DNA of 52,203 nt from Spirochaetaceae bacterium. GTDB taxonomy: Bacteria > Spirochaetota > Spirochaetia > Treponematales > Breznakiellaceae. Positions 7,283 through 15,086 of this stretch are shown piece after piece. The translations under genes were made by a program, and so were the position numbers. Each line of letters begins with the position of its first letter. The first letter of the stretch is position 1. Location of the stretch: the NCBI GenBank assembly GCA_031277165.1, contig JAISLT010000035.1:1-52203 (forward strand), written 5' to 3'. The notes under the pieces were generated by a model that saw nothing but the letters and a program-made list of their open reading frames with translations, ran no database searches and was not told the origin of the DNA.

Positions 7283-7933
7283 ATGACTGAAGAAGAAATT
7301 CTAACAATAGAAGAAGTTGCAAAGTACCTGCGGGTTTCTGAACGGACCGTCTATGACTGGGCGCAAAAGGGGGAAATTCCCTGCGGCAAGATCGGCACGG
7401 TGTGGCGTTTTAGAAAGGTCGAAATAGAAAACTGGGTTAATACCAGACTTTCCAACCACCATATAGGGGCCAGTTACCACGCCGTCCAGATCGAGTCCAT
7501 CGTTTCCCCGGACCGGGTGCTTTTTCTAAATTACGAGACCAAACGGGACGCCCTAATGGCCCTGGCGGACAACCTTGCCACCGCACCGCAGGTTAAAAAC
7601 CGCCAGGAACTGGTGGAAGAGATCATCCGCCGGGAAGAGCTTATGAGTACCGCCATTGGCCGGGGAATTGCCATACCCCATGTGCGCCTGTCTTCGGTGA
7701 CGGATCTGGTTATTTCGGTGGGAATCAGCAAGACCGACATTGTTGACTTTCAACCCCTGGACGACGAACCGGTCCGGCTCCTTTTTATGATCGCCGCAGC
7801 CTATAACCAGCACGCCTACTACCTGCAAACCCTGTCTTTTTTCAGCGCCCGGCTTAAAAACAAGGAACTGCGCCGGTCCCTGCTGGATTCCCAAACCGCC
7901 GGGGATGCATACCACCTGCTGGTAAAAGTCTAA
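7283..7933 (+). CDS. Helix-turn-helix / PTS EIIA (PtsN-like) fusion regulator
   Basis: The product is 216 residues in two parts. Residues 1-55 are an excisionase/MerR-like DNA-binding domain (LTIEEVAKYLRVSERTVYDW, then GKIGTVWRFRKVEIENW). Residues of about 70-215 are a fructose/mannitol-type EIIA domain of the PtsN class. The phospho-accepting histidine is kept in IAIPHVR (H133), followed by the usual VGISKTDIVDFQ and the LL.MIAA strand. The protein probably links PTS phosphorylation state to DNA binding (inference from domain joining). The gene has its own consensus promoter and appears leaderless. No PTS transport genes are adjacent. Confidence 0.85.
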   Translation: MTEEEILTIEEVAKYLRVSERTVYDWAQKGEIPCGKIGTVWRFRKVEIENWVNTRLSNHHIGASYHAVQIESIVSPDRVLFLNYETKRDALMALADNLATAPQVKNRQELVEEIIRREELMSTAIGRGIAIPHVRLSSVTDLVISVGISKTDIVDFQPLDDEPVRLLFMIAAAYNQHAYYLQTLSFFSARLKNKELRRSLLDSQTAGDAYHLLVKV

Positions 7934-8079
7934 CAGCCTGCGGCACTTGTAGGTTTTGATAGCTTTTTTCGTTGAAAAGCCACCAAAATCACGATTATCG
8001 GGCTGCTGCGGACCTTTGGTCCGATGCAGTTTGCAGGGTAAAAAATCGCCCGATCCTGCGGTTTTTTAAGGGTTTTATG
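7934..8079 (+). repeat. Dispersed intergenic repeat, copy 1, interrupted by a MITE
   Basis: The left part (7934-7982, starting CAGCCTGCGGCACTTGTAGG) is nearly identical to 9108-9157 before nusA. The right part holds the palindrome CGGACCTTTGGTCCG (8009-8023) and the sequence GGTAAAAAATCGCCC. Both recur at 8499-8540 and, inverted, at 41535-41574. The same element therefore occurs at least three times in the window in full or partial form. Its T-rich hairpin (GCTTTTTTC/GAAAAGC) may act as a weak terminator after the HTH-EIIA gene. A short open frame at 7972-8214 is this repeat read through and is not a gene. Confidence 0.7.
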
Positions 8080-8228
8080 CACTGTCAACCGATTAAGAAT
8101 TATGTCCACAAATTACAGGGATTTTCACGGATTCAGAGGGGATTTTGTACAAAAATCCGTGTAATTTGTGTAATCAGTGGACCTTTTTTATGTCTTATTT
8201 GTTTAACCTGTTGACAGTGGGTTTTATG
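8071..8228. mobile_element. MITE-like element with 9-bp target duplication
   Basis: Inverted 10-base ends CACTGTCAAC (8080-8089) and GTTGACAGTG (8210-8219) bound a 140-base unit. It is flanked directly by identical 9-base copies of GGTTTTATG (8071-8079 and 8220-8228). The interior is an imperfect palindrome in which GTCCAC, AATTAC and ATCCGTG elements pair across the centre. It has no coding capacity. This is the structure of a small non-autonomous transposon inserted into the older dispersed repeat. The transposase that moves it is not in the window. Confidence 0.75.
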
Positions 8229-8249
8229 TGCGAAACGCCACAGGTTCCC

Positions 8250-8323
8250 GGCAGTTTGCTGCGCTTTGTGCTTCAACTGTATAAAAATTCACTTCCGTGA
8301 ATTTTTATACAGTACAAACTGCC
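8250..8323. repeat. Nested inverted repeats with a 16-bp perfect stem
   Basis: CTGTATAAAAATTCAC (8277-8292) pairs perfectly with GTGAATTTTTATACAG (8297-8312) across the loop TTCC. It is flanked by an outer pair GGCAGTTTG (8250-8258) and CAAACTGCC (8315-8323). The whole can form a large cruciform. No T run follows, so it is probably not a terminator. Confidence 0.7.
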
Positions 8324-8372
8324 ACGGAAGCCGGATAATCCGTAGTACCAGAGGCTCCTACGGATGCCGTGG

Positions 8373-8401
8373 TTGACAAAAAAAAATTCCCGGGGTATAG
8401 T
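8373..8401 (+). promoter_or_regulatory. Consensus promoter ahead of rimP-nusA
   Basis: TTGACA (8373-8378) and TATAGT (8396-8401) are separated by 17 bases that include a long A run. Transcription should start near 8408. The next signal is an intrinsic terminator only about 20 bases further on, so the first product would be a short RNA of about 47 bases unless the terminator is read through. Confidence 0.75.
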
Positions 8402-8425
8402 GCTTAAGACAGTCTAGCATCATAG

Positions 8426-8454
8426 AAAGGGGGCCGTTCAAAGCCCCTTTTTTT
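8426..8454 (+). terminator. Intrinsic terminator / candidate attenuator before rimP
   Basis: AAAGGGGGC and GCCCCTTT form a strong hairpin (8426-8450) with a seven-base T run (8448-8454). It lies directly downstream of the promoter at 8373-8401 and about 140 bases upstream of rimP. Between it and rimP are three tandem copies of GGGCTTAT and a second copy of the CGGACCTTTGGTCCG repeat (8499-8513). Terminators upstream of nusA are known in other bacteria as points of NusA autoregulation, so attenuation is a reasonable inference. Confidence 0.75.
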
Positions 8455-8470
8455 ATAGTGCCTTGGGCTT

Positions 8471-8560
8471 ATGGGCTTATGGGCTTATGGGCCTGTGGCG
8501 GACCTTTGGTCCGATGGGGTTTGCAAGGTAAAAATCGCCCGGTCGGCGGTTTTTAAGGGA
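8471..8560 (+). repeat. Tandem GGGCTTAT triplet and dispersed repeat, copy 2
   Basis: Three consecutive copies of the 8-mer GGGCTTAT run into GGGCCTGTGG. The palindrome CGGACCTTTGGTCCG (8499-8513) and the conserved tail AGGTAAAAATCGCCCGG then follow. The same order of parts is seen in copy 1 (8001-8066). A ribosome site is not obvious here. The rimP start at 8598 lies just beyond the repeat. Confidence 0.65.
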
Positions 8561-8597
8561 TTTGCGGCGAAGCGCAGCAAAAACCTGGGATTGCTCG

Positions 8598-9092
8598 ATG
8601 CAGTACAAGGCTAAAGAAGAGGATAAAGAAACCACCGCCGTGCGGCGGGATCTGGAGCCGGTCCTTGGGGGGCTTGGTTTTGTCCTGGTGGAGCTCAACC
8701 TATTCCGGGGAGGGAAGCGGGGATCCGTCCAAATACGGCTGGTGCTTACTAAACCGGGGGATCCGGGGCAGTTTGGTACGACGGAACTGGCGGGGGCGCA
8801 CCGGGCCATACTGCCCAGGCTGGAAACGGCCTTTCCCGGGGGGGATCTTCATGTGGAGCTTTCGTCCCCCGGTACGGACCGGCTTATTAAAGAAGGGGCG
8901 GAGTTTTGCCATTATCTGAACCGGGGGATCCGGGTTTACCGGACCGACACATCACAATGGCAGCGGGGAATCCTGCGTTCCTCGGATACGGAAAAAATTT
9001 TCCTGGAAACCGAAGGCGAGGGATCATCTTCGGAGACAAGAAGGATAGAACTGCCCTATGGGATAATCGCCAAGGCAAGGCTGGATGATTGA
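8598..9092 (+). CDS. rimP: Ribosome maturation factor RimP
   Basis: The product is 164 residues from the ATG at 8598. RimP assists late assembly of the 30S subunit. The family pattern is visible: an N-terminal domain with LGFVLVELNLFRGG and QIRLVLTKPG, an acidic VELSSPGTDRLIK (the conserved SSPG..R.L), a second domain with RGIRVYR, and a final strand IELPYGIIAKARL. The upstream in-frame TTG at 8562 has poor spacing from GGGA. The position directly before nusA and infB is the classic one and strengthens the call. A candidate attenuator lies upstream. Confidence 0.88.
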   Translation: MQYKAKEEDKETTAVRRDLEPVLGGLGFVLVELNLFRGGKRGSVQIRLVLTKPGDPGQFGTTELAGAHRAILPRLETAFPGGDLHVELSSPGTDRLIKEGAEFCHYLNRGIRVYRTDTSQWQRGILRSSDTEKIFLETEGEGSSSETRRIELPYGIIAKARLDD

Positions 9093-9107
9093 TCCGAAAA
9101 TGCCTGG

Positions 9108-9157
9108 CAGCCTGTGGCACTTGTAGGTTTTGGTAGCTTTTTTCGTTGAAAAAGCCA
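9108..9157 (+). repeat. Dispersed intergenic repeat between rimP and nusA
   Basis: The sequence starting CAGCCTGTGGCACTTGTAGG and ending GTTGAAAAAGCCA is nearly identical to 7934-7982. It is followed by a G/C-rich hairpin (CCGCGG/CCGCGG) and TTTTTTAGGG, like the end of copy 1. It sits inside the rimP-nusA intercistronic gap and produces a false N-terminal extension of the nusA frame. Confidence 0.7.
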
Positions 9158-9210
9158 TTAAATCCGCGGTTGCCGGGCCGCGGTTTTTTAGGGTACAGGA
9201 GGTAGCGGAC

Positions 9211-10671
9211 GTGGCAACGGATATGTCGGAAGCAATCCATCAACTTATTCACGAAAAGGGCATTTCGGAAGAATTGATCCTAAAAACCATAGAAAACACC
9301 CTGCTGGCGGCTTATAAACGCCGTTTTGGGAATGCGGACAATGCCATAGTACGGTTTAACGACGATAACAGAATGGTTTCAATCTATGCGCAGAAAAAAA
9401 TAGTTGACGGCGTGTACGATCCGGCGGCGGAAATTGATCTGGAAGAAGCCAAGGAATTAAATCCCGAGGCGGAACTGGGGGACGATCTGTTAATAGAGGT
9501 GGACCCCAAAGAATTCGACCGCATTGCCATTCAGAGCGCCAAACAAACGGCCCACCAGTCCATACGGGAAATTCAAAAGGACAGCCTTTATTCGGAATTT
9601 AAAGATAAGGTGTGGGAGATAATCATTGGCTATTACCAGCGGGAACGGAACGGCACGATTTATGTGGATCTGGGCAAGGTCGAAGGAATCCTCCCCAAAA
9701 AATACCAGTCCCCCTGGGAACTGTACCATGTAAACGACCGGATTAAGGCGCTTATTACCGAGGTTAACAAAACCCCCGCGGGGCTTCAGGTGGTGCTTTC
9801 CAGAACCCATACGGAATTTGTCCGGGCAATCTTCGAGTTGGAAGTGCCCGAGGTTTACGATAAGACCGTGGAGATCCACAAAATTGTCCGGGAGGCCGGG
9901 TACCGTACTAAACTGGCGGTGTATTCCAACCGGGATGACGTGGACCCCGTGGGCGCCTGTGTGGGGCTTAAGGGGGTGCGTATCCAGGCGGTAATCCGTG
10001 AACTGGAGGGCGAAAAGGTTGATATTTTAAAGTTCGATCCGGATGCAAAACGGTTCATCAAAAACGCCCTTTCCCCCGCGGAGGTGCGGGATGTGATCAT
10101 CCTTGACGAGGGTAAACACCAGGCCCTGGCGGTGGTGGCGGATTCCCAGCTTTCCCTGGCCATAGGAAAACAGGGCCTTAATGTCCGCCTGGCCAACCGG
10201 CTGGTGGACTGGAATATCGACGTAAAAACCGAAGCCCAGTTTGCGGAGATGGACATTGCCTCCGAATCCCGCCGGGCCGTGTCGGAACTTTTTGGCGATT
10301 CGGAGGAAATATCGAAAATTTCCGAACTTCCGGGGATCTCCAAAGAAACCGCCGAGGGGCTGCTTAAAAATAATATTGAGTTCATCGAAGACTTCCTTTC
10401 CCTTTCGGAAGAGGCCATATCTAACCTGGAAGGAATCAACGCCGCCCAGATAGACGAACTTCGCAGGCTTATAGAAGAATATGTTGAAATAGTGGAAGAT
10501 GAGGAACCTGTGGAAGAGACGGAAGGGACCGGTCCCGCGGAAGAAGAAACCGCGGAAGAAGAAGATGCGCCGGAAGAATATGAATGTCCCGAATGCGGCG
10601 CCCGGATTACCGTGGATATGACCAATTGTCCGAATTGCGGAATAGGCCTAAGCTTTGAGTACGAAGAATAA
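9211..10671 (+). CDS. nusA: Transcription termination/antitermination factor NusA with C-terminal zinc ribbon
   Basis: From the GTG at 9211 the product is 486 residues. AGGAGG lies eight bases upstream, whereas the longer frame (9130) runs through a dispersed repeat. An N-terminal RNA polymerase-binding domain (1 to about 125) precedes an S1 domain (YVDLGKVEGILP). Two KH domains (GACVGLKGVRIQAVIREL, LAIGKQGLNVRLANRL) and a helix-hairpin-helix-like region (LPGISKETAEGLL) follow. After an acidic Glu-rich linker the protein ends in a Cys4 zinc ribbon, CPECG...CPNCG (C459, C462, C473, C476). NusA normally lacks this ribbon. It modulates pausing, termination and antitermination. It is the second gene of the rimP operon. 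Confidence 0.95.
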   Translation: MATDMSEAIHQLIHEKGISEELILKTIENTLLAAYKRRFGNADNAIVRFNDDNRMVSIYAQKKIVDGVYDPAAEIDLEEAKELNPEAELGDDLLIEVDPKEFDRIAIQSAKQTAHQSIREIQKDSLYSEFKDKVWEIIIGYYQRERNGTIYVDLGKVEGILPKKYQSPWELYHVNDRIKALITEVNKTPAGLQVVLSRTHTEFVRAIFELEVPEVYDKTVEIHKIVREAGYRTKLAVYSNRDDVDPVGACVGLKGVRIQAVIRELEGEKVDILKFDPDAKRFIKNALSPAEVRDVIILDEGKHQALAVVADSQLSLAIGKQGLNVRLANRLVDWNIDVKTEAQFAEMDIASESRRAVSELFGDSEEISKISELPGISKETAEGLLKNNIEFIEDFLSLSEEAISNLEGINAAQIDELRRLIEEYVEIVEDEEPVEETEGTGPAEEETAEEEDAPEEYECPECGARITVDMTNCPNCGIGLSFEYEE

Positions 10672-10682
10672 CAAGGTGGAAT

Positions 10683-13142
10683 ATGACGGACGAATTAGAT
10701 AATGTGCAGAAACCCAAGGTTGAACTTATTAAGCATGCCAAGAGCGAAGAAACTGTCCCTAAGGCCGAAGAGGCTGTCCCCAAGGCCGAGCAGGGAGAAC
10801 GCCGCAAGGTAGTGGTGGTTAAAAAGAAGATCCCTGTTTCTGCGGGAACGGTAAAAAAAACCGTCCAGCCCAGGGTTGTATCGGTCCAGGCAGAACCACG
10901 GGTAAAGCCCCCGGAAGATCCCCCCCGGGAACCAAAAAAAGAACAGCCGCGGCCGGAACAATCCCTGCCCAACACCCGGCGTCCCATGGGAGCCGCCGGC
11001 AGGGTCGGGGGCCGCCCGGTGGGAAACCCCTCCTTTCAGCAGCGCCCCGCCGGAGCCGCCGGCAGGGTCGGGGGCCGCCCCGTAGGAAGGGGCGGAGAAA
11101 AACCTCCCTTCTCCGGCCGCCCCCCCCAGGGAAGGTCCCAGCCGCAAAGGCCCGGCGCCCCGCCCCGGCAGGGCGGAGGATTTTCCCCGCGGGGCGGGGG
11201 GGGCCGGCCCGGGGGCAATAAACCCGGCTTTGGTTCGGGATCTATGGAGCCGGTACTGGACAGCGGAAAGGGTACGGCTAAGAAATTCTTTAAGGCAAAA
11301 AAAACCGTCTACCAAAGAAAAGAACAGGAGATGGAGGAAAAACTCCTACAGACCAAAAAGAAGATCACCCATATTGCCAACCCCGTGCCAAAATCCATTG
11401 ACATTATGGAGGTTATTTCCGTCTCGGAACTGGCCCGGAAAATGAACCTAAAGGTGTCGGATCTAATTCAAAAACTAATGAGCATGGGTATGATGGTCAC
11501 GATCAATCAGCAGATCGATGCGGAAACCGCCTCTATCCTGGCGGCGGAATTTGGCGCCGAGGTAAATATTGTCAGCCTCTATGAAGAAACGGTTATTGAC
11601 GGCGGCGCCGACGATGTTTCCACCATGGAAGCCCGGCCCCCGGTGGTTACCGTCATGGGCCATGTGGATCACGGTAAAACCAAACTGCTGGACGCCATCC
11701 GCAGCGCCGATGTGGCATCGGGGGAATTTGGCGGCATAACCCAGCATATTGGGGCCTACATGGTTGACACCTCCCATGGCAAAATCGCCTTCCTTGACAC
11801 CCCGGGACACGAAGCCTTTACCCGTATGCGGGCCCGGGGCGCCCAGGTTACCGACATTGTGATCCTGGTGGTGGCCGCCGACGACGGGGTTATGCCCCAA
11901 ACCGTAGAAGCCATTAACCATGCCAAGGAAGCGGGGGTGCCGATCATTGTGGCGGTTAATAAGATCGATAAGAGCGAAGCCAACCCCGACAGGGTAAAGA
12001 CCCAGCTTTCCGATCTGGGCCTTATCCCCGAAGCCTGGGGCGGCCAAACCATGTTTGTGGAACTTTCCGCATTAAAAAAAGAGGGCATCGACAAGCTTAT
12101 CGACGCCATACTGCTGGAGGCGGAAATTCTGGATCTTAAGGCAAATTACCGGCGCAATGCCGAGGGAAAGGTGTTGGAATCCCGGATCGATCACGGCCGG
12201 GGCATTGTAGCCACGGTGATCATAGAGAAGGGCTCTTTAAAAATAGGGGACTCCTTTGTGGCGGGGATCTGGCCTGGAAAGGTCCGGGCCCTTTTTAACG
12301 ACAAGGGCGAAAAGGTAGAAACCGCCACCCCCTCCATGCCCGTGGAGGTCCTGGGCTTTGAGGGCATACCAAATGCGGGGGATCCCCTGCAGGTTGTCGA
12401 AGACGAGCGGGTTGCCCGGGGTATTTCTTCCAAACGCCAGGAATTAAAGCGGTTTGAAGATTCAAAGAATATTAAAAAGATCACCCTGGACAACCTCCAC
12501 GAAACAATCAGCGACGGAGCTATCCAGGAACTAAAGGTAAGTATTAAGGCGGATGTTCAGGGTTCCGCCGAAGCACTCCGTTCCAGCCTGGAAAAACTTT
12601 CCAACAACGAAGTCCGGCTCCATGTAATACAGGCCCTGCCTGGGGCAATTAACGAAGGTGACATAGATCTGGCCAGCGCATCCAACGCCATTATCCTGGG
12701 CTTCAACGTCCGGCCCACCCCAAAGGCAAAGGCCCTGGCGGATCAGGAACGGGTTGACGTGCGCAAATACAATGTAATCTACAAGGCCGTGGAAGAGATT
12801 CAGCAGGCTATGGAGGGGATGTTAAAGCCCGGTACCAAGGAAGAACTTATTGCCACAGTGGAGGTTCGGAACACATTCAAGGTCCCCAAGGCCGGTACCA
12901 TTGCGGGCTGCTATGTGCTTACCGGCACCGTCAAGCGCAGCGCCAACGTTAACCTTATCCGGGACGGCATTGTGGTCCATACCGGTAAGATCGGCAGCCT
13001 TAAGCGGTTTAAGGACGACGCCCGGGAGGTGGCCGCAGGCTTTGAATGCGGGCTGGGCATCGAAGATTACGATGATGTGCGGGTGGGTGATCAAATAGAA
13101 GTATTCGAGGTTATCGAAGTAGCGCGGAAACTTACCGGCTAA
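10683..13142 (+). CDS. infB: Translation initiation factor IF-2
   Basis: The product is 819 residues. It is the GTPase that brings initiator tRNA to the 30S subunit and promotes subunit joining. Residues 1-225 are a disordered Lys/Arg/Pro/Gly-rich region with a duplicated [12 protein letters not shown] block. That block is encoded by a perfect 29-base direct repeat (10989-11017 and 11052-11080). The IF2N-like domain ([19 protein letters not shown]) is at about 244-262. The G domain has GHVDHGKT (326-333), DTPGHEAF and NKID, followed by the EF-Tu-like, linker and C-terminal tRNA-binding domains. It starts 11 bases after the nusA stop. The GGTGG-type ribosome site is modest, so some coupling with nusA is likely. 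Confidence 0.97.
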   Translation: MTDELDNVQKPKVELIKHAKSEETVPKAEEAVPKAEQGERRKVVVVKKKIPVSAGTVKKTVQPRVVSVQAEPRVKPPEDPPREPKKEQPRPEQSLPNTRRPMGAAGRVGGRPVGNPSFQQRPAGAAGRVGGRPVGRGGEKPPFSGRPPQGRSQPQRPGAPPRQGGGFSPRGGGGRPGGNKPGFGSGSMEPVLDSGKGTAKKFFKAKKTVYQRKEQEMEEKLLQTKKKITHIANPVPKSIDIMEVISVSELARKMNLKVSDLIQKLMSMGMMVTINQQIDAETASILAAEFGAEVNIVSLYEETVIDGGADDVSTMEARPPVVTVMGHVDHGKTKLLDAIRSADVASGEFGGITQHIGAYMVDTSHGKIAFLDTPGHEAFTRMRARGAQVTDIVILVVAADDGVMPQTVEAINHAKEAGVPIIVAVNKIDKSEANPDRVKTQLSDLGLIPEAWGGQTMFVELSALKKEGIDKLIDAILLEAEILDLKANYRRNAEGKVLESRIDHGRGIVATVIIEKGSLKIGDSFVAGIWPGKVRALFNDKGEKVETATPSMPVEVLGFEGIPNAGDPLQVVEDERVARGISSKRQELKRFEDSKNIKKITLDNLHETISDGAIQELKVSIKADVQGSAEALRSSLEKLSNNEVRLHVIQALPGAINEGDIDLASASNAIILGFNVRPTPKAKALADQERVDVRKYNVIYKAVEEIQQAMEGMLKPGTKEELIATVEVRNTFKVPKAGTIAGCYVLTGTVKRSANVNLIRDGIVVHTGKIGSLKRFKDDAREVAAGFECGLGIEDYDDVRVGDQIEVFEVIEVARKLTG

Positions 13143-13171
13143 GATGCGGCCGGTATTCTACAGGACTGCAC

Positions 13172-13543
13172 ATGGCCGGATTTAGAACGGATAGGGTGGG
13201 GATCCTTATTCAGGAAAAGATCGGAGAACTCATCGTGGGGGGCAAGATAAAGGATCCCAGGGTGGATTCGTTTCTTTCGATCACCAGGGTTGAAGTTTCC
13301 CGGGATCTTGCCTATGCGGACGTGTTTGTCTCCAGTTACAAAGCGGGCCTTTCCAAGGGAGTGGCGGGGCTTAAAAGCGCCGCGGGGTTTATCCAGGCCC
13401 AATTGGCCCACAGCATGCGTATCCGGGCCACTCCCCGGCTCCGTTTCCATGAAGATCCGGGAATACGGGAAGGGTTTGAAATCATACAGAAAATCGAAAA
13501 TTTGACGGAGGACCATGACAGCCGGCTATATTCTGCTGAATAA
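13172..13543 (+). CDS. rbfA: 30S ribosome-binding factor A
   Basis: The product is 123 residues, the usual RbfA size. RbfA is a KH-like cold-shock and 30S maturation factor. The family pattern is clear: RTDRVGILIQEKIGELI at the N-terminus, DPRVDSFLSITRVEVSRDLAYADVFVS, and IRATPRLRFHEDPGIREGFEI. It lies 29 bases after infB, with AGGA upstream of the ATG, and overlaps truB by 29 bases in another frame. The tail after EIIQKIENL is unusual only because it extends into this overlap. Confidence 0.95.
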   Translation: MAGFRTDRVGILIQEKIGELIVGGKIKDPRVDSFLSITRVEVSRDLAYADVFVSSYKAGLSKGVAGLKSAAGFIQAQLAHSMRIRATPRLRFHEDPGIREGFEIIQKIENLTEDHDSRLYSAE

Positions 13544-14393
13544 AGATCCCGGCCAAAGTTCCTTTGAAGCCCTGGGGCCGGTAAAAAAAGCCCTTGCCAC
13601 CGGCAAGGTCTGCCATACCGGTACTTTGGATAAATTTGCCCGGGGGCTCCTGGTTGTACTGGCGGGCCGGGGGGTAAAGCTGGCTTCGTGGTTTTCCCGC
13701 TGCGATAAGCGTTACCTGGCCCGGATTAAATTCGGCGAAGAAACAACAACCCTGGATCCGGAAGGAACGGTAATTGCCCGGGCCCCGGTTCCCCAGGGGC
13801 GGGCCCTGGAAGAGATCCTTCCCCGGTTTACCGGCGCCCTGCTTCAGTCCCCGCCGCCGTACTCCGCCGTGCATGTTAACGGAGAACGGGCCTACAAGCT
13901 TGCCCGGGCGGGGGTTCAGGTAGAAATGAAGCCCAGGCCCGTTACTGTGTACAGCCTTCGGCTGCTTTCCTGGGACCCTCCCCTGGGGGAACTGGAGGTC
14001 CACTGCTCAAAGGGTACGTATATCCGTTCCCTGGCCCGGGATATGGCCCTGGCCCTTTCCTCCAGGGCTCACCTGACCGCTCTTACCAGGACCGGGGTGG
14101 GGAATTTTTCTCTGGAAGGGGCGGTTCCTTCCGGCGCGGACCCGGACAGTATCCGGGCAGCCCTGGCGCCCCTGGATCCCCGGCTGTTTACGGCCCTGGA
14201 TATCCCCAGCCTCTCCGTGGACGGGGAGACCGCCCGGGAATTATCCCAGGGCAAGCCCCTGCAATCCCTCCGGGGACTTAACTTTCCGCCGGATACGGAT
14301 GCACTGGCCCTTTTTGGTCCCCGTTCCTTTTCGGCCTTAATCGAAAAAAAAGAACAGGGCTGGCAATACGGATATGTCAATGTACAAGATTAA
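13515..14393 (+). CDS. truB: tRNA pseudouridine(55) synthase
   Basis: The product is 292 residues. TruB makes pseudouridine 55 in the T loop of tRNAs. The catalytic aspartate is in HTGTLDKFARGLLVV (D39), with a K-F in place of the usual P-A after LD. Further motifs are KRYLARIKFGEETTTLDPEG, PPPYSAVHVNGERAYKLAR and CSKGTYIRSLARDMA. It starts inside rbfA (29-base overlap, GGAGG upstream) and ends inside ribF (20-base overlap), so translational coupling along the operon is expected. Confidence 0.95.
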   Translation: MTAGYILLNKDPGQSSFEALGPVKKALATGKVCHTGTLDKFARGLLVVLAGRGVKLASWFSRCDKRYLARIKFGEETTTLDPEGTVIARAPVPQGRALEEILPRFTGALLQSPPPYSAVHVNGERAYKLARAGVQVEMKPRPVTVYSLRLLSWDPPLGELEVHCSKGTYIRSLARDMALALSSRAHLTALTRTGVGNFSLEGAVPSGADPDSIRAALAPLDPRLFTALDIPSLSVDGETARELSQGKPLQSLRGLNFPPDTDALALFGPRSFSALIEKKEQGWQYGYVNVQD

Positions 14394-15018
14394 CTGGCAG
14401 GAACTGGAAAAGAACCCCTGGGAAAAATACGGGGGGGGGTATAAAACCGCCCTTACCGTGGGGGTCTTTGACGGCTTTCACCGGGGTCACCGGGCCCTCA
14501 TTACCAAAATAACCGAACAAGCCCCGGTATTGCTTCCGGTGGTGCTTACCTTCCGGGAAAATCCAAAGAAATGTTCGTTTATCCGGCGGCCTTCCCCGGA
14601 CAAGACCGGGGAAGGGTCCCCCCGGGATAGTCCTTTTGAGGATATTATAAGCCTGGACGAAAAGATTACCCTGCTGGAAGAATGGGGAGTGGCCTTCTGT
14701 GTGATCATTGACTTTTCGGAAAATTTCAGTAAAATAGACGGCGAGGGTTTTGTAAAAGCCCTCTACCGTTATTTAAACCCCGGGTATATCGCGGTGGGGG
14801 CCAATTTCCACTGCGGATACCGCCAGGATACCGGTGCGCCGCGCTTTAAGGCCCTGGCAGAGGGGATGGGGATTAGGACGGAAATAGTTGAACCGGTGTT
14901 GGAGGGGGGGCTTCCGGTAAGTTCAAGCAGGATCCGGGCCGCCCTGCGGGAGGGCCGGTACAAAGAAGCGGAACTGCTTTTGGGAAGACCCCTGGGATCT
15001 TCCCTGCAAAACCCGTAA
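14374..15018 (+). CDS. ribF: FAD synthetase domain of RibF, without the flavokinase domain
   Basis: The product is 214 residues. It has the nucleotidyltransferase motif TVGVFDGFHRGHRALI near residue 28. Later it has YIAVGANFHCGY and the PVSSSRIRAALREG helix that ends the adenylyltransferase domain. Normal RibF is about 300 residues with a C-terminal riboflavin kinase domain. Here the frame stops right after that helix, so only FMN adenylylation (FMN to FAD) is expected. No frameshifted kinase remnant was seen in the 68 bases before rpsO. The place between truB and rpsO/pnp is the usual ribF position. FMN would have to come from another kinase or from outside. Confidence 0.85.
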   Translation: MSMYKINWQELEKNPWEKYGGGYKTALTVGVFDGFHRGHRALITKITEQAPVLLPVVLTFRENPKKCSFIRRPSPDKTGEGSPRDSPFEDIISLDEKITLLEEWGVAFCVIIDFSENFSKIDGEGFVKALYRYLNPGYIAVGANFHCGYRQDTGAPRFKALAEGMGIRTEIVEPVLEGGLPVSSSRIRAALREGRYKEAELLLGRPLGSSLQNP

Positions 15019-15086
15019 GCCCGGGGGTATACATTCCTCCGGTTTTGTCCTATGCGGCGCTTAAAGAGTTTTCAAGGAGTGCATAC

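Noticed and set aside
7972-8214. 80-residue plus-strand frame after the HTH-EIIA gene
   Set aside because: It consists of the dispersed repeat and the left part of the MITE, has no ribosome site and the protein has no gene-like features.
9130-9210. 27-residue N-terminal extension of NusA
   Set aside because: It is translated intergenic repeat. The GTG at 9211 has a perfect AGGAGG site.
9855-10625. 256-residue Ser-rich frame antisense to nusA
   Set aside because: The Ser/Arg bias comes from the complement of Glu/Asp codons. No other evidence supports it.
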